Shown in pieces: positions 19,447 through 28,631 of a DNA stretch of 64,000 nucleotides. The notes beneath the pieces were generated by a model. That model ran no database searches. It saw only the letters and a program-made list of their open reading frames with translations, and was not told the origin of the DNA. This DNA is from Furfurilactobacillus milii. Lineage in GTDB: Bacteria > Bacillota > Bacilli > Lactobacillales > Lactobacillaceae. The stretch is taken from contig NZ_JAIWJF010000003.1 in NCBI RefSeq assembly GCF_021654115.1, positions 62,001-126,000 of the forward strand. The letters run 5' to 3'. How positions within the stretch are numbered: the first letter of the stretch is position 1; each line of letters begins with the position of its first letter. The translations under genes were made by a program, and so were the position numbers.

Positions 19447-19480
19447 TATTAAAATTTCAAAATAATGGAGGGAAATTATT

Positions 19481-20623
19481 ATGATTGATAAGTTTTTACT
19501 TGGTGGCTATACGTCAGATAATTACACACCAAATAATCATTCCGAAGGAATTTATGTTGCGAGTTTGGATACTGAAAAGGAACAATTGACCGATATTAAA
19601 TTAATGGTTACTCTAGATGATCCAGCATTTTTTAACTACGGATTGAAAAATCATAAAATTGCGGTGGTAATGACAAAGGATGACAGCACTGGTGGCGTTG
19701 GTATCATTGATGTTAATGCAAAAACGGGCACGGGCCGACTAATAGCCGAAAAGATGCTTGATCAATCAGTCAAAGGCAGCTATGAGGCATATAACTACTT
19801 CAAAAAATTGTATTACTGGAATGAATTGCGTTACACAGTCCCATCATATGTGTATCTAGATGAGAACCGAAAAATGGTGTTTGCCGCTAACTATAATACT
19901 AATGCCATTTATACTTGGAAATTGGATGATAATTATCAGTTTATTACGGAGCATCGTTACCCAATTGAAGGACGAGGGCCTAAAGCGGTTCAAGATGCGG
20001 CACATATTCATTACACACGATTATTACCAGATGGACGCCTGATAGTTTGTTCATTAGGTGCCGACAAAATTATGATTTTTGATGTAAATGATGATGCGAG
20101 TTTAAGTCCGGTATCAGAATTTCACACGAAAGCGGGCTTCGGACCCCGTCAACTAGCATTTAATGAAAACACCAATAATTACATCTACGTTTTGAATGAA
20201 GTGGGTAGTCGTACTGGAGTCGTGAAATATGATCCAGAAACGGGTTTGCTGAGTCAAATTGATGATTACTCAAATATTCCTGAAGGGTACGCCGGACATA
20301 ATCAATCTGCTGGGATTCGGGTATCCGCTGATGGCAAATTTGTTTATGCGTCAAACCGAGGACATGATTCGTTAGCTGTTTATAAAGTTTTAAATGGCGG
20401 TGGACATTTGGAAAAGATTCAGACAATTAAAACGGATGGTGTTTCTCCACGTGATTTTGATCTTAGTAAAAATGGAGATTTCTTGTTGTGCGCTAATCAG
20501 ATGTCAAATGAATTAATTTTATTTAAGCGTGATTCCAAAGAGGGTTATCTCAACATTGTACAGCGTGACATTAAACACGATGCATGTGTTAGGGTCCTTG
20601 AAGCCACAGACTTTTTAAGCTGA
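19481..20623 (+). CDS. Beta-propeller lactonase (YkgB/6-phosphogluconolactonase-like)
   Basis: A 380-residue protein without signal peptide, resembling the seven-bladed propeller lactonase family: repeated short strands such as GGYTSDNY, FGPRQLAFNENTNNYIYVLNE and FVYASNRGHDSLAVYKV. The family includes enzymes that open sugar-acid lactones. Following an enolase-superfamily dehydratase, it may hydrolyse an aldono- or aldarolactone that feeds that enzyme. The AUG at 19481 has GGAGGG upstream. It is probably cotranscribed with the dehydratase. Confidence 0.8.
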   Translation: MIDKFLLGGYTSDNYTPNNHSEGIYVASLDTEKEQLTDIKLMVTLDDPAFFNYGLKNHKIAVVMTKDDSTGGVGIIDVNAKTGTGRLIAEKMLDQSVKGSYEAYNYFKKLYYWNELRYTVPSYVYLDENRKMVFAANYNTNAIYTWKLDDNYQFITEHRYPIEGRGPKAVQDAAHIHYTRLLPDGRLIVCSLGADKIMIFDVNDDASLSPVSEFHTKAGFGPRQLAFNENTNNYIYVLNEVGSRTGVVKYDPETGLLSQIDDYSNIPEGYAGHNQSAGIRVSADGKFVYASNRGHDSLAVYKVLNGGGHLEKIQTIKTDGVSPRDFDLSKNGDFLLCANQMSNELILFKRDSKEGYLNIVQRDIKHDACVRVLEATDFLS

Positions 20624-20647
20624 ACACTTAAAAATAAACAGAATTTA

Positions 20648-20661
20648 AGAAAGCGTTTTCA
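20648..20661 (+). promoter_or_regulatory. cre-like box upstream of the GyrI-like gene
   Basis: AGAAAGCGTTTTCA matches cre at 13 of 14 positions, 44 bases upstream of the next start codon. Confidence 0.55.
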
Positions 20662-20704
20662 TTGCTATCACTAATATGCTACGCTGTTGTTGGGAGTGAT
20701 AATA

Positions 20705-21382
20705 ATGATAAATAAAGAAATTAATTGGCAAGCAGATGATCCGGAAGAATATACCCATGATACCAACAAAGGTTCAATTATTGATTTACCGACCCGTTCC
20801 TATATTGTTTTATCAGGTGTTGGTAAAGCTGATCCGAATAACCGTGATTTCACAGCGAAGGCAGACGCTCTGTACAAAGTAGCTGATTATTTGGCAAACG
20901 CACCTGATAATAACTTGGAGATAGAAGGGTATACACCCTTTAAACGATATCCGTTACAGGCAATGTGGGAACGAGTTACACCTGGTCGTGATGCAGAGTG
21001 GCGTTATCAATTGATGATTCGTCAACCAGCCTTTATCACCAAGGAAATTTTACAAACGGCTGAATTTGACATTACTAACGTTGATCAACAATATTTATGG
21101 GATATCCGAATGCTTCATTTCTCTGAAGGACTTGAAGCCCAGATTGGCAATAATGGGGTACTGACCCGCATTGGGCCAGCAAACATCAAATTGCAAAAAT
21201 TCATTCAAGACGCCGGTTATCGTTCAGTTGCCTCGGAAAGCTGGCATATGGAACTTTATTTGGATGATGTAGTGCGTACGCCCGGGGACCAGTGGCACAC
21301 TATTTTACGGAATGGCATTGAACCGATGGATGTTTCAAAAGTTGTCGAAACAAAGATACCGATTTTCAAGGGTAGCAAATAG
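20705..21382 (+). CDS. GyrI-like small-molecule-binding domain protein
   Basis: A 225-residue cytoplasmic protein resembling GyrI-like/SHS2-type ligand-binding proteins (COG4832 type): PTRSYIVLSGVGKADPN near residue 29, then FTAKADALYKVADYL, and a C-terminal WHMELYLDD strand followed by a PGDQWHTILRN stretch. Such proteins bind or hydrolyse hydrophobic cations, or act as sensor domains; no DNA-binding domain is present here. GGGAG precedes ATG 20705, so the frame's earlier start at 20687 is rejected. Whether it belongs to the sugar-acid set functionally is unknown. Confidence 0.7.
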   Translation: MINKEINWQADDPEEYTHDTNKGSIIDLPTRSYIVLSGVGKADPNNRDFTAKADALYKVADYLANAPDNNLEIEGYTPFKRYPLQAMWERVTPGRDAEWRYQLMIRQPAFITKEILQTAEFDITNVDQQYLWDIRMLHFSEGLEAQIGNNGVLTRIGPANIKLQKFIQDAGYRSVASESWHMELYLDDVVRTPGDQWHTILRNGIEPMDVSKVVETKIPIFKGSK

Positions 21383-21413
21383 GTTATTGAATATTTGAAT
21401 AGAATTTGAAATG

Positions 21414-21439
21414 AAAACTCCACACTAATGGAGTTTTTT
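21414..21439 (+). terminator. Terminator after the GyrI-like gene
   Basis: AAAACTCCA and TGGAGTTTT form the stem, with a TTTTTT tail. Confidence 0.85.
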
Positions 21440-21721
21440 GATTTTAGTGGAGGTTTTGGATTCTCTTAGCTCTTTATGCATTTATCGACCAGATGCCTAT
21501 TCAAAATTTGAACAGCTATATAATCGACTGGCATTTATCTTAGTTCACCATTTGGTACCGACTCAAAACACTGTTTTTTTGGAACCATTAGAGGAGTTCC
21601 TGATGCAATAAAGGTTTATTCAGCTTAAGTTAATGTAACAAGGACTTGTCCAATATCAGAAAATTATCAATCACGTCCAAGTAAAAGTAGGCTCAAGGTG
21701 CAGACTACCACGAATAAAAAA
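21440..21721. other. Non-coding stretch between terminators
   Basis: No credible gene is visible in these roughly 280 bases. A TATAAT hexamer lies at 21519-21524 without a good -35 element, and the stretch ends at the strong hairpin at 21722. A short untranslated RNA is possible but not supported further. Confidence 0.3.
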
Positions 21722-21766
21722 GGGTGTAACATGTTTCGCCAAATGAAACACGTTACACCCTTTTTC
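21720..21766. terminator. Strong bidirectional terminator upstream of ptcA
   Basis: GGGTGTAACATGTTTC pairs with GAAACACGTTACACCC (one mismatch) around a CCAAAT loop, with A-tract before and T-tract after. It lies about 100 bases upstream of ptcA with no gene ending nearby, so it either insulates the agmatine operon or attenuates it. Confidence 0.8.
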
Positions 21767-21869
21767 TGATGCGTTTTGAATATTATGAAAGCGCTTCATT
21801 TTAACTGTGCTGCCCGTTATGCTGTCTTCGTAAGCAAGAAAAATAAATATCAAAAGGGAGCACATCATT

Positions 21870-22907
21870 ATGCAAAAACGTGATTTTATCGACACCAACA
21901 CTTATACCAAAGAAGAAATTCAATACATGATTGATTTGGGCATTAAATTAAAGCAGTCAATCAATGCAGGCTATTATCCGCAAGTATTAAAAAATAAAAC
22001 ATTAGGTATGATCTTTGAGCAATCATCAACACGTACCCGGACCTCAGCTGAAGCTGCAATGACAGAATTGGGTGGACACGCTCAATACTTAGCCCCTGGT
22101 CAAATTCAACTGGGTGGTCATGAGACTATTGAAGATACTTCGCATGTTCTAGGGAACATTGTAGACATCATTGGTGCACGGGTTGAACGTCACAAGACGG
22201 TTGCCGAAGTTGGTAAGTATGCTCAAGTACCAGTTGTTAACTTTATGAGTGACTATAACCATCCAACGCAAGAACTTGGTGACATCATCACAATGAGTGA
22301 GCATCTGCCAGAAGGTAAGAAATTAAGTGACTGCAAGATTGTCTTTGTTGGGGATGCAACACAGGTTTGTGTTTCAACGATGTTTATGGCAACCAAGATG
22401 GGCATGGACTTTGTTCAATTTGGACCAAAAGGATTCCAGATTAAGCCTGAAACGTTAGCGATTGGTAAAAAGAACGCTGAAGTATCTGGTGGTTCAGTTC
22501 TGGTTACTGAAGATGCTGATGAAGCGTTGAAGGATGCCGACTTTATCTATACAGATGTTTGGTACGGCTTGTATGAGTCAGAGTTGCCAAAGGACGAACG
22601 GATGAAGATCTTCTATCCAAAGTACCAAGTAAACGCCGATCTTGTTGCTAAGGCCTCAGATCATGTTAAATTCTTACACTGCCTGCCTGCATCACGTGGT
22701 GAGGAAGTCACAGATGAAGTTATTGATTCTGACTATTCATTAGCATGGGAAGAGGCTGGTAATCGAAAGACAGCCATGCGTGCAATCTTTACTTACTTAT
22801 TAAATCCACGCATCAAACATCCTTCAGATGCCGAAGCTAAAAAGTATCAAAGCGAAATTGACGATTTATTGGCCCACCAAGTGGACACCAACCTTGTCAG
22901 TGACTAA
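21870..22907 (+). CDS. ptcA: Putrescine carbamoyltransferase
   Basis: It converts N-carbamoylputrescine and phosphate to putrescine and carbamoyl phosphate, step 2 of the agmatine deiminase pathway. In 345 residues it has SSTRTRTS (residues 52-58), HCLPASRG at 270-277, and the [14 protein letters not shown] segment beginning at residue 232, plus a C-terminal helical tail. These last two features distinguish putrescine from ornithine carbamoyltransferases. GGGAG precedes the ATG. A palindromic cre-like sequence ATGAAAGCGCTTCAT lies at 21785-21799, suggesting catabolite control. Confidence 0.95.
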   Translation: MQKRDFIDTNTYTKEEIQYMIDLGIKLKQSINAGYYPQVLKNKTLGMIFEQSSTRTRTSAEAAMTELGGHAQYLAPGQIQLGGHETIEDTSHVLGNIVDIIGARVERHKTVAEVGKYAQVPVVNFMSDYNHPTQELGDIITMSEHLPEGKKLSDCKIVFVGDATQVCVSTMFMATKMGMDFVQFGPKGFQIKPETLAIGKKNAEVSGGSVLVTEDADEALKDADFIYTDVWYGLYESELPKDERMKIFYPKYQVNADLVAKASDHVKFLHCLPASRGEEVTDEVIDSDYSLAWEEAGNRKTAMRAIFTYLLNPRIKHPSDAEAKKYQSEIDDLLAHQVDTNLVSD

Positions 22908-22952
22908 ATCTATTTCCAAACACTTTTGGTAGTGTCGTGAAAGGAAATTGCG

Positions 22953-24377
22953 ATGAACAAGCAAAAGAAAAAGTTTCGGTTATTTGATGCGGTGCTAATG
23001 GCGGTCGTTGTGGTACTCGTTGTTGAATCAGCAGCACCGGCTGCAGCCATTGGACCATCACAGTTCTTTTGGTGGATTTTTCTACTAATTCTCTTCTTCA
23101 TTCCGTACGGACTCATCTCATCGGAATTAGGGACGACGTACGTTGGCGATGGTGGCTTATATGACTGGGTTAAACAAGCCTTTGGGCGTCGCTGGGGTGG
23201 TCGTTTGGCATGGCTCTATTGGTTAAATTATCCATTATGGATGGCCAGCCTTGGCGTGCTATTCGCGGAAGTTGCTGGACAAATATTCGGAGTTCACTTC
23301 AATACGTTCTGGACTATTATCATCGAACTTGCCTTCGTCTGGACGGTTGTTACATTAGGTAATAAACCAATCAGTGAAAGTAAATGGATTATGAATTTAG
23401 CGGCGTTCGCTAAAATATTTACGATATTGTCGTTGGGTATTATGGGGATTTATTTTGCAGCAACTAAAGGTTTAGCAAATAACTTTAGTGGAACCAATTT
23501 GCTACCGAAACTAAACCTTTCAAGTTTAAGTAACCCTTCGGTAATTATCTTCAATTTCTTGGGCTTTGAAGTAGTCGCAACTATGGCTGACGATATGGAT
23601 AATCCTAAGAAACAAATTCCACAGGCCATTATTTATGGTGGTATATTAATTGCTTTCTTCTATTTATTGGCTGCGTTCGGTATGGGCGCTGCTATTCCTA
23701 CCGATAAGTTGTCAGCGTCTTCTGGTTTGATTGATAGTTTCGTGCTGATGATTGGCCATATGAACTGGTTTGTCGTTATCATTGGCATTATGTTTCTATA
23801 CATTCTCGCATCAGAAATGGTTTCCTGGGCGCTAGGTGTTAATTACGTTGCTAACTATGCTGCTAAGGATCATGCATTACCGGCTATCTTCGGTAAAGAA
23901 GATGCTAAAGGAATGCCTGTGGGTACTGGGTATTTGAATGGGATTATTGCTTCAGTTTTAGTAGTGGCGTCGCCATTTATTCCAAATCAAAATATCTTCT
24001 GGGCATTCTTTGCATTAAATGTAGTGGCACTGCTGTTGTCGTACACGATGATGTTTCCAGCATTTTGGAAGTTACGACGTGATGATGCGCAACGCGAACG
24101 ACCATTTAAAGTACCCGGTGGGAAATTCATGATCAACCTTATGACATGGGTTCCTGAAGTATTACTTATTGCGACAATTTTGTTATCAATTTTACCGTTA
24201 AATGGGTCAGCATCAGAGTTGGCAAACAAAGTTCCGATTCTAATTGGTACCATTTTGGCAGTTATTGTCGGCGAAATCGTTGTTCGAGTTGCGGAACGAC
24301 AAGACGATTCAAGCACGAAAGATGAAAAGGTTTCTCAAAATTCAACTCATTCGGCGAATGTCAGCGGAAAGGACTAA
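22953..24377 (+). CDS. aguD: Agmatine/putrescine antiporter
   Basis: A 474-residue APC-superfamily membrane protein with about 12 membrane segments. The N-terminus has the altered helix-1 motif SAAPAAAIGPSQFFWW typical of AguD-type transporters rather than the GxGIF motif of ArcD. It exchanges extracellular agmatine for putrescine. It lies between ptcA and aguA in the standard AgDI gene order; spacing to aguA is 7 bases. The C-terminal tail is charged and serine-rich. Confidence 0.92.
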   Translation: MNKQKKKFRLFDAVLMAVVVVLVVESAAPAAAIGPSQFFWWIFLLILFFIPYGLISSELGTTYVGDGGLYDWVKQAFGRRWGGRLAWLYWLNYPLWMASLGVLFAEVAGQIFGVHFNTFWTIIIELAFVWTVVTLGNKPISESKWIMNLAAFAKIFTILSLGIMGIYFAATKGLANNFSGTNLLPKLNLSSLSNPSVIIFNFLGFEVVATMADDMDNPKKQIPQAIIYGGILIAFFYLLAAFGMGAAIPTDKLSASSGLIDSFVLMIGHMNWFVVIIGIMFLYILASEMVSWALGVNYVANYAAKDHALPAIFGKEDAKGMPVGTGYLNGIIASVLVVASPFIPNQNIFWAFFALNVVALLLSYTMMFPAFWKLRRDDAQRERPFKVPGGKFMINLMTWVPEVLLIATILLSILPLNGSASELANKVPILIGTILAVIVGEIVVRVAERQDDSSTKDEKVSQNSTHSANVSGKD

Positions 24378-24384
24378 CTAAATA

Positions 24385-25479
24385 ATGAAAACTTTAACGA
24401 GCACACCTCAGCAAGATGGGTACAGAATGCCCGGAGAATTTGAAGAACATCAAGGCGTTTACATTCTATGGTCGCAAAGACCTGATAACTGGCGTAACGG
24501 TGGTAAACCAGCTCAGCATACTTTTGTTAAAGTTGCAGAGGCCATTTCCCAATTCGAACATGTCACAGTTGGTGTCAATGATGATCAGTATGAGAATGCG
24601 CGAACAATGTTACCCGACAATGTTGAAGTCGTGGAAATTTCAAACAATGACTCTTGGGTACGGGATTGTGGTGCAACGTTTGTAAAAAACGATAAGGGCG
24701 GTCTACGTGCTGTGGATTGGACATTCAATTCATGGGGTGGATTAGTTGATGGCTTATATTTTCCATGGGATAAGGATGACCGTGTGGCCCAAAAAATGGC
24801 CGAGATGGAACACGTGGATCGCTACCGATTAGACGATTTCATTCTCGAAGGTGGTTCCATTCATGTGGATGGGGAAGGCACTTTAATTACAACAGAAGAA
24901 TGTCTTCTGTCGAAGGGTCGCAACGCGCAACTTTCAAAAGAACAAATCGAGGAAGTTCTAAAAACACACCTGAATCTCAAAAAGATTATTTGGCTCAAAA
25001 ACGGGATTTATAATGATGAGACTAATGGGCACGTGGATAACATTGCCAACTTTGTAAAGCCAGGGGTTGTCGCCCTGGCCTGGACAGACGATCAAAACGA
25101 CCCGCAATATCAAATTTCGAAAGAAAATCTAGATATTTTGGAACATGCTACCGATGCTAAAGGTCGCCAGATTAAAGTGGTTAAGTTAAATGTGCCAAAG
25201 CCTGTTTTGATTACCAAAGAAGAAAGTGAGGGCGTCGATGCAGTTGATGGAACCTTACCTCGGCAGGCCGGAGATCGTTTAGCTGCAAGTTACGTTAACT
25301 ACTACACGGCAAACGGCGGTATTGTCTACCCAACGTTTGGAGACCCGGCGGATGATAACGCGCAAAAAGTATTAGAACAATTGTATCCAGATCGCAAAGT
25401 AGTCGGGGTACCAGCTAGAGAAATTTTATTGGGCGGCGGCAATATTCACTGCATTACCCAACAGGTACCGAAAGCGTAG
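24385..25479 (+). CDS. aguA: Agmatine deiminase
   Basis: It hydrolyses agmatine to N-carbamoylputrescine and ammonia. The 364-residue protein carries the complete guanidine-modifying active site: WVRDCGATF near residue 92, [14 protein letters not shown] near residue 152, ETNGHVDN with His216, and the catalytic Cys356 in [11 protein letters not shown] near the C-terminus. It should therefore be active, unlike the paralogue at 26672. It follows aguD by 7 bases and overlaps the ribosome binding region of aguC. Confidence 0.95.
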   Translation: MKTLTSTPQQDGYRMPGEFEEHQGVYILWSQRPDNWRNGGKPAQHTFVKVAEAISQFEHVTVGVNDDQYENARTMLPDNVEVVEISNNDSWVRDCGATFVKNDKGGLRAVDWTFNSWGGLVDGLYFPWDKDDRVAQKMAEMEHVDRYRLDDFILEGGSIHVDGEGTLITTEECLLSKGRNAQLSKEQIEEVLKTHLNLKKIIWLKNGIYNDETNGHVDNIANFVKPGVVALAWTDDQNDPQYQISKENLDILEHATDAKGRQIKVVKLNVPKPVLITKEESEGVDAVDGTLPRQAGDRLAASYVNYYTANGGIVYPTFGDPADDNAQKVLEQLYPDRKVVGVPAREILLGGGNIHCITQQVPKA

Positions 25480-25488
25480 GTGAAGAAT

Positions 25489-26457
25489 ATGGCAGGCAGA
25501 AAAATAGTTGTTGCTCTCGGTGGTAACGCAATTTTGACCAACGATGCCAGTGCTAAGGCTCAGCAAAACGCACTGCGCAAAACTGCTGCTTCATTAGTTC
25601 AGTTCGTTGAGCAAGGTGATCAGTTAGTGATTTCTCACGGTAATGGTCCTCAAGTTGGCAACTTGTTACTTCAGCAGGCCGCTGGCGCAACAGAAAAGAA
25701 TCCGGCAATGCCAATCGATTCCGCGGTTTCAATGACGCAAGGGAGTATCGGGTATTGGCTTCAAAATGCGATGGATGAGGCGCTGGCGGAAAAGGGTTTA
25801 GATAAGTCTGTAGCCACGGTTGTGACACAAGTTGAGGTTGATGCAGATGATCAGGCCTTTGCTAATCCTACAAAGCCAATTGGGCCTTTTTATAAGGCCG
25901 ATGAAGTCGCCCAGCAACGACTGGATCATCCAGAGTTTACGTTTGTTGAAGATGCGGGACGCGGTTATCGTCGAGTAGTGCCATCACCAAAGCCAATCGG
26001 CGTGGTTGAAGCCGATGTTATTAATCAGATGGTCGACGCTAATATTATTCCGATTTCTGTTGGTGGCGGCGGTGTTCCGGTTGTTAAAGATGGTTCACGA
26101 TATATTGGTCGTGAGGCCGTCATTGATAAGGACTTTGCTTCAGAAAAATTAGCCGAACTCATTCATGCGGATTTACTGATTATTCTGACCGCGGTTGATA
26201 ACGTTTATGTGAACTTCAATCAGGCAAATCAACAAAAGTTAACTGATGTAACGGTCGAGGAATTGAGCGATTATATCGAAGAAAAGCAATTTGCTCCTGG
26301 TTCGATGCTGCCTAAAATTCAAGCCGCAATGGATTTTGTAAATCACAGTGACCACGGTAAAACAGTAATCACGTCGCTTGACAATGTTGGTGAGTTTCTT
26401 ACCTCTGGCGCAGGTACAACGGTTATGAAGACACGCAATATAGTTCTGAACAAGTAA
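25489..26457 (+). CDS. aguC: Carbamate kinase (agmatine pathway)
   Basis: It makes ATP from the carbamoyl phosphate produced by putrescine carbamoyltransferase. The 322-residue protein matches arcC nearly throughout ([44 protein letters not shown]) but has a slightly longer C-terminus. ATG 25489 has AGGTGA spanning the aguA stop as ribosome binding site, so it is translationally coupled; the in-frame GTG at 25480 overlaps that site and is rejected. Having separate carbamate kinases for ADI and AgDI is usual. Confidence 0.93.
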   Translation: MAGRKIVVALGGNAILTNDASAKAQQNALRKTAASLVQFVEQGDQLVISHGNGPQVGNLLLQQAAGATEKNPAMPIDSAVSMTQGSIGYWLQNAMDEALAEKGLDKSVATVVTQVEVDADDQAFANPTKPIGPFYKADEVAQQRLDHPEFTFVEDAGRGYRRVVPSPKPIGVVEADVINQMVDANIIPISVGGGGVPVVKDGSRYIGREAVIDKDFASEKLAELIHADLLIILTAVDNVYVNFNQANQQKLTDVTVEELSDYIEEKQFAPGSMLPKIQAAMDFVNHSDHGKTVITSLDNVGEFLTSGAGTTVMKTRNIVLNK

Positions 26458-26493
26458 TTTGATTTTTGCATGAACTTAGTTAGGTTTTGTTTC

Positions 26494-26538
26494 AAAAATG
26501 CACTGATTTTCTACGGAATAGGAAATCGGTGCATTTTG
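26494..26538 (+). terminator. Terminator after aguC
   Basis: AAAATGCACTGATTTTC pairs with GAAATCGGTGCATTTT around an 8-10 base loop. It separates ptcA-aguDAC from aguA2-aguR, giving the latter their own promoter. Confidence 0.8.
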
Positions 26539-26570
26539 ATTTTAAATTAAACGTATGGAGACTCAATGCT

Positions 26571-26592
26571 ATTAGTCCACTAGTAAACTAAT
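26571..26592. promoter_or_regulatory. 22-base near-palindrome upstream of the second aguA gene
   Basis: ATTAGT and ACTAAT arms flank a central palindromic ACTAGT, with a two-base spacer on each side. It is a candidate operator for the RpiR-type regulator encoded two genes downstream. Confidence 0.45.
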
Positions 26593-26628
26593 ACCGTCGT
26601 GGCATCATATTGATGACGTAATTACTGT

Positions 26629-26655
26629 ATATTTGTAAAGTGCCATTACAAATAT
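26629..26655. promoter_or_regulatory. Perfect 10-bp inverted repeat before the second aguA gene
   Basis: ATATTTGTAA and TTACAAATAT are perfect complements separated by seven bases and end just before the AGGAGG ribosome binding site. It could be an operator or an mRNA hairpin that affects ribosome access. Confidence 0.55.
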
Positions 26656-26671
26656 ACTCAGGAGGAAATTC

Positions 26672-27778
26672 ATGAAATTAACTACTTTGCCACCAACTAG
26701 TGGTGTCAGGTTTGTTGCTGAATTTGAAAGACAGACAGATGCTTATTTGATTTGGCCTGAAAGACCCGACAATTGGCGAGATGGTGCCAAACCAGCCCAA
26801 CGTGCGTTTACAAAGCTAGCCAACCTGATCGGTAAATATGAGCCAACAACAATGTTGGTTTCCAGCAAACAATATTTAAATGCTAGGCATCTATTAGACG
26901 ATCATATACGTGTTTTAGAGATGAGCAGTAATGACGCGTTTATTAAAGATACAGGCCCGATTTATGTCGAAGCAGACGGTAAACTTCAAGCAATTGATTT
27001 TGGCTTCAATGCATGGGGTGGATTATTGGATGGCTTGTATTTTCCGTGGGATCAAGATCAGCTTATTAGCGGGAAGTTAGCCGAGCTGAACAACATTCCA
27101 TATTATGTAGAACATAATTTAATCGTCGAGGGGTGTTCTATTATCACCGATGGGCAAGGCACCTTGATCACTACTGAGGATGTTTTACTGTCTGAAGGCC
27201 GTAACCCAGGTCAGTCAAAATCGGAAGTAGAAATGATGTTAAAAAGATACCTTGGCATAAAGAAAATTATTTGGTTAAAGCATGGCTTCTTTTTAGATGA
27301 AACGAATGGGGCCATCGATAATATTGTCAATTTCATTGCGCCGGGTGAAGTGGTGATTACTTGGACTGAGGATAAAAAGGATCCAATGTTCCAAACTGTT
27401 CGGCAAATTGAAAGAGCTTTGTTAAAGGCGAAAGATGCGTATAATCGTTCCTTAAAAATTCACCATTTGAATATGCCAAAAGTGCAGACTGTCGGAAAAG
27501 TAGAAAGCGAGTCAATTGATCCAATAAATGGTTTGTTGCCGCGGACTCCAGGACAACGGTTAACGACTAGTTATGTTAATTATGTATTGATTAATGATGC
27601 TGTGATTGTGCCTCAGTTTGGGGATAGCAATGACGCCGTTGCGGTAGACAAATTACAAGGATTGTTTCCTAAGCGACGCGTTTTACCGTTCAATGCACAT
27701 GAAATGATTTTAGGCGGTGGTGGCCTACACACCGTTGTTCACACGCGCCCTGATACATCCTATCCTGGAGGTGAGTAA
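26672..27778 (+). CDS. AguA-like protein lacking the catalytic Cys and His (probable pseudoenzyme)
   Basis: A 368-residue paralogue of agmatine deiminase, clearly homologous over its full length ([42 protein letters not shown]). Key residues are changed: NGHVDN of the active copy reads NGAIDN with Ala214 in place of the catalytic His, and GGGNIHC reads GGGGLHT with Thr354 in place of the catalytic Cys. The frame is intact, so it has not decayed at random. It lies directly upstream of the regulator gene, behind its own terminator-bounded promoter. It may bind agmatine as a sensor or partner, which is an inference. A second aguA-like gene is also known in the Lactobacillus brevis agmatine locus. 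Confidence 0.85.
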   Translation: MKLTTLPPTSGVRFVAEFERQTDAYLIWPERPDNWRDGAKPAQRAFTKLANLIGKYEPTTMLVSSKQYLNARHLLDDHIRVLEMSSNDAFIKDTGPIYVEADGKLQAIDFGFNAWGGLLDGLYFPWDQDQLISGKLAELNNIPYYVEHNLIVEGCSIITDGQGTLITTEDVLLSEGRNPGQSKSEVEMMLKRYLGIKKIIWLKHGFFLDETNGAIDNIVNFIAPGEVVITWTEDKKDPMFQTVRQIERALLKAKDAYNRSLKIHHLNMPKVQTVGKVESESIDPINGLLPRTPGQRLTTSYVNYVLINDAVIVPQFGDSNDAVAVDKLQGLFPKRRVLPFNAHEMILGGGGLHTVVHTRPDTSYPGGE

Positions 27779-27779
27779 C

Positions 27780-28562
27780 ATGAACTTTTTTGAAATTGTC
27801 AGTACTCACTTGCAAAGTTTAACGGATAATGAACGAAAGTTATTTGATTACATTGTTAAAAACATGAGCGACGTTCAGGGAATGTCGATTCGTGAAGTTT
27901 CAGCGACTTGCTTTGTATCAACGGCGACATTTTTAAGATTTGTTAGAAAAATCGGTTTTTCTGGATACAGTGAATTCATCACGGTTTTAAAGTTCACGAC
28001 ACGTGACAATGCCAGTGAGGCGCGGGATCAGGCCAATAATCAATTTGTTGTTAATCAATCTAGCTATCGAGAAGATTATCTTAAGAATATTGAAGAAACA
28101 GTTCATGTGCTTCGACCTGAAGTGCTTCATCAAATCACGGCAAAGTTATCACACACGAGAACGATTTTTATTTTTGCGCGTGGTCTAAGTAAGAGTGCGG
28201 CAAGGTACATTACAAATCTTTACCAATTAGCTGGATTCAACGTTAGTTTTCCTGAAGATCAATTATATAGGCGCGCAGCAATGGACCACATTACTGCGGA
28301 AGACTTAATCCTTATTATCGACTATACGGGTGAGGAGGTTGAGTTCGTTAATCTTATTCAACAGGTTTTTAAAGAGCCCCTAAATCGGCCAATGGTGCTG
28401 TCGATTACAGGAGCTGACAACAACACCATTCAAAACCTGAGCGATATTAATTTGTATACTTTTTTTGACCAAATCAGATCCAAAGAGGGCGTCGAAATCA
28501 GTTCCCGTGTGACCGCAATTGTGATTATGGAATTGATACTCTATCAGTGGCTGGACGAGTAG
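27780..28562 (+). CDS. aguR: RpiR-family regulator of the agmatine cluster
   Basis: A 260-residue regulator with an N-terminal HTH_6 domain (residues about 1-75, including EVSATCFVSTATFLRFVRKIGFSG) and a C-terminal SIS phosphosugar-binding-like domain (about 115-245). AguR of the L. brevis agmatine locus is also RpiR-type, in contrast to the LuxR-type AguR of enterococci and lactococci. ATG 27780 has GGAGGTGA inside the end of the preceding gene; the longer frame from 27717 overlaps that gene and is rejected. The one-base gap to the preceding stop indicates coupled translation with the aguA paralogue. Confidence 0.82.
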   Translation: MNFFEIVSTHLQSLTDNERKLFDYIVKNMSDVQGMSIREVSATCFVSTATFLRFVRKIGFSGYSEFITVLKFTTRDNASEARDQANNQFVVNQSSYREDYLKNIEETVHVLRPEVLHQITAKLSHTRTIFIFARGLSKSAARYITNLYQLAGFNVSFPEDQLYRRAAMDHITAEDLILIIDYTGEEVEFVNLIQQVFKEPLNRPMVLSITGADNNTIQNLSDINLYTFFDQIRSKEGVEISSRVTAIVIMELILYQWLDE

Positions 28563-28631
28563 AAAATTGCTGAAAAAGAGTTCAATATAGCTGTCGGTCA
28601 ATGATTAGCTATGTCATGAACCTTTCCGAAA

